Assembly (NCBI GenBank): GCA_902526085.1
Contig: CABZJN010000012.1
Coordinates: forward strand, 1-35,829
Origin: an uncultured Pelagibacteraceae bacterium
GTDB lineage: Bacteria > Pseudomonadota > Alphaproteobacteria > Pelagibacterales > Pelagibacteraceae
Reading direction: 5' to 3'
Length of the DNA: 35,829 bases
The notes under the pieces were generated by a model. That model saw only the letters and a program-made list of their open reading frames with translations. It did no database searches and was not told where the DNA came from. Below, piece after piece: positions 35,232 to 35,829 of the stretch (the stretch's first letter is position 1; each line of letters begins with the position of its first letter). The translations under genes were made by a program, and so were the position numbers.

Positions 35232-35829
35232 TTAAAGATCAATCTGGTCAGCAAAATAAGTTACAATACTGTTTGCTCCAGCTCTTTTAAATGAAATAAG
35301 AGTCTCTTTTATTGAAGCTTTGTCTATTAATTTTTTATTAATTCCATTCATTATTAAGCTGTATTCACCAGAAACTTGATAAGCAAATACTGGTATTTTG
35401 AAATTATCTTTTACTTTTTTTATTATATCAAGATAGGGCATACCAGGTTTAACCATAACCATATCAGCACCTTCTTTTATATCTAATGAAACTTCTCTCA
35501 AAGACTCATCTGAATTTCTAAAATCCATTTGGTACGTTTTTTTATCACCTTTTAGTAATTTTTTTGATCCAACAGCGTCTCTAAATGGTCCATAAAAGCT
35601 AGATGAAAATTTGACTGCATATGACAATATTTGTACATCATTTAAATTATTTTTATCTAAAGCTGATCGAATTTTACCAATTCTTCCATCCATCATATCC
35701 GAAGGCGCAATTACATCACATCCCATTTTGGCTTGTAGCACTGCTTGCTTGGTAAGTATTTCTACTGTTTTATCATTTAGAATATTGTTTTTTTTTAATA
35801 ATCCATCATGGCCATGAGAGGTGTAAGGA
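35232..35829 (-). CDS. hemB: Delta-aminolevulinic acid dehydratase (porphobilinogen synthase), C-terminal part
   Basis: HemB condenses two 5-aminolevulinate molecules to porphobilinogen in haem synthesis. About 199 codons are visible, and the frame is open to the window edge, where it begins PYTSHGHDGLL. Both catalytic lysines are present, in SYAVKFSSSFYGPF and in the Schiff-base segment MVMVKPGMPYLD; APSDMMDGRIGKIR is also conserved. HGHDG, rather than a Cys-containing version, points to the Mg-dependent class without the catalytic zinc, as in Pseudomonas and many alphaproteobacteria. The N-terminal 40% lies outside the window. Confidence 0.95.
   Translation of the reverse strand, partial: PYTSHGHDGLLKKNNILNDKTVEILTKQAVLQAKMGCDVIAPSDMMDGRIGKIRSALDKNNLNDVQILSYAVKFSSSFYGPFRDAVGSKKLLKGDKKTYQMDFRNSDESLREVSLDIKEGADMVMVKPGMPYLDIIKKVKDNFKIPVFAYQVSGEYSLIMNGINKKLIDKASIKETLISFKRAGANSIVTYFADQIDL

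Noticed and set aside
1..35829. CRISPR arrays, insertion sequences, prophage, rRNA, riboswitches
   Set aside because: Reading both strands, I saw no spaced direct repeats, transposase or phage genes, or rRNA. The longest intergenic gap is about 64 bases, too short for known riboswitch classes apart from the smallest.

Overview
The window looks like a piece of a streamlined, AT-rich alphaproteobacterial chromosome, most likely SAR11 / Pelagibacterales. I base this on very low G+C (roughly 30% by eye, not computed), Lys/Asn/Ile-rich proteins full of AAA and AAT codons, almost no intergenic DNA, alphaproteobacterial gene order in several blocks, and a four-subunit sarcosine oxidase operon. The assignment is an inference; no database search was possible.

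Layout. 1-2890 (+): end of the ribosomal alpha operon (rpsM tail, rpsK, rpoA, rplQ) followed by a large-subunit pseudouridine synthase. 2880-5759: alternating single genes lipB (-), mgtE (+), panC (-). 5794-7901 (+): galU and ugd, a two-gene UDP-glucose to UDP-glucuronate unit. 7902-14266 (-): ruvX, pyrB, pyrC-like, plsY, topA, ridA. 14317-20505 (+): gatC, gatA, gatB (tRNA amidotransferase), an O-methyltransferase, trhO and a MATE transporter. 20467-25536 (-): soxB, soxD, soxA, soxG. 25601-25695 (+): tRNA-Ser(GCU). 25696-27882 (-): lytic transglycosylase. 27910-35231 (+): dapA, smpB, folK, rsh (relA/spoT), pyrE, pdxJ, acpS, lepB, rnc, recO, tightly overlapped and probably one operon. 35232-35829 (-): the C-terminal part of hemB, cut by the window edge.

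How the genes fit together. Most are core housekeeping: transcription and translation (rpoA, r-proteins, GatCAB, smpB, tRNA-Ser, trhO), pyrimidine synthesis (pyrB, the pyrC-like gene, pyrE), cofactors (lipB, panC, folK, pdxJ, hemB), lipids (plsY, acpS), cell wall (dapA, slt) and one-carbon metabolism (soxBDAG). I see no insertion sequence, prophage, CRISPR array, rRNA or toxin-antitoxin module. No intergenic gap exceeds about 65 bases, and no gene appears broken.

I found no convincing undescribed multi-gene system. What deserves a second look is the extreme packing (all six convergent junctions have zero or negative spacing, four of them exactly zero), a pyrC paralogue that has lost its metal-binding HxH, a shortened Rsh lacking the region between TGS and ACT, the absence of dprA, rpoZ and era from their usual alphaproteobacterial positions, a 14-base palindrome between soxB and tRNA-Ser, and a 14-A run inside pyrE.
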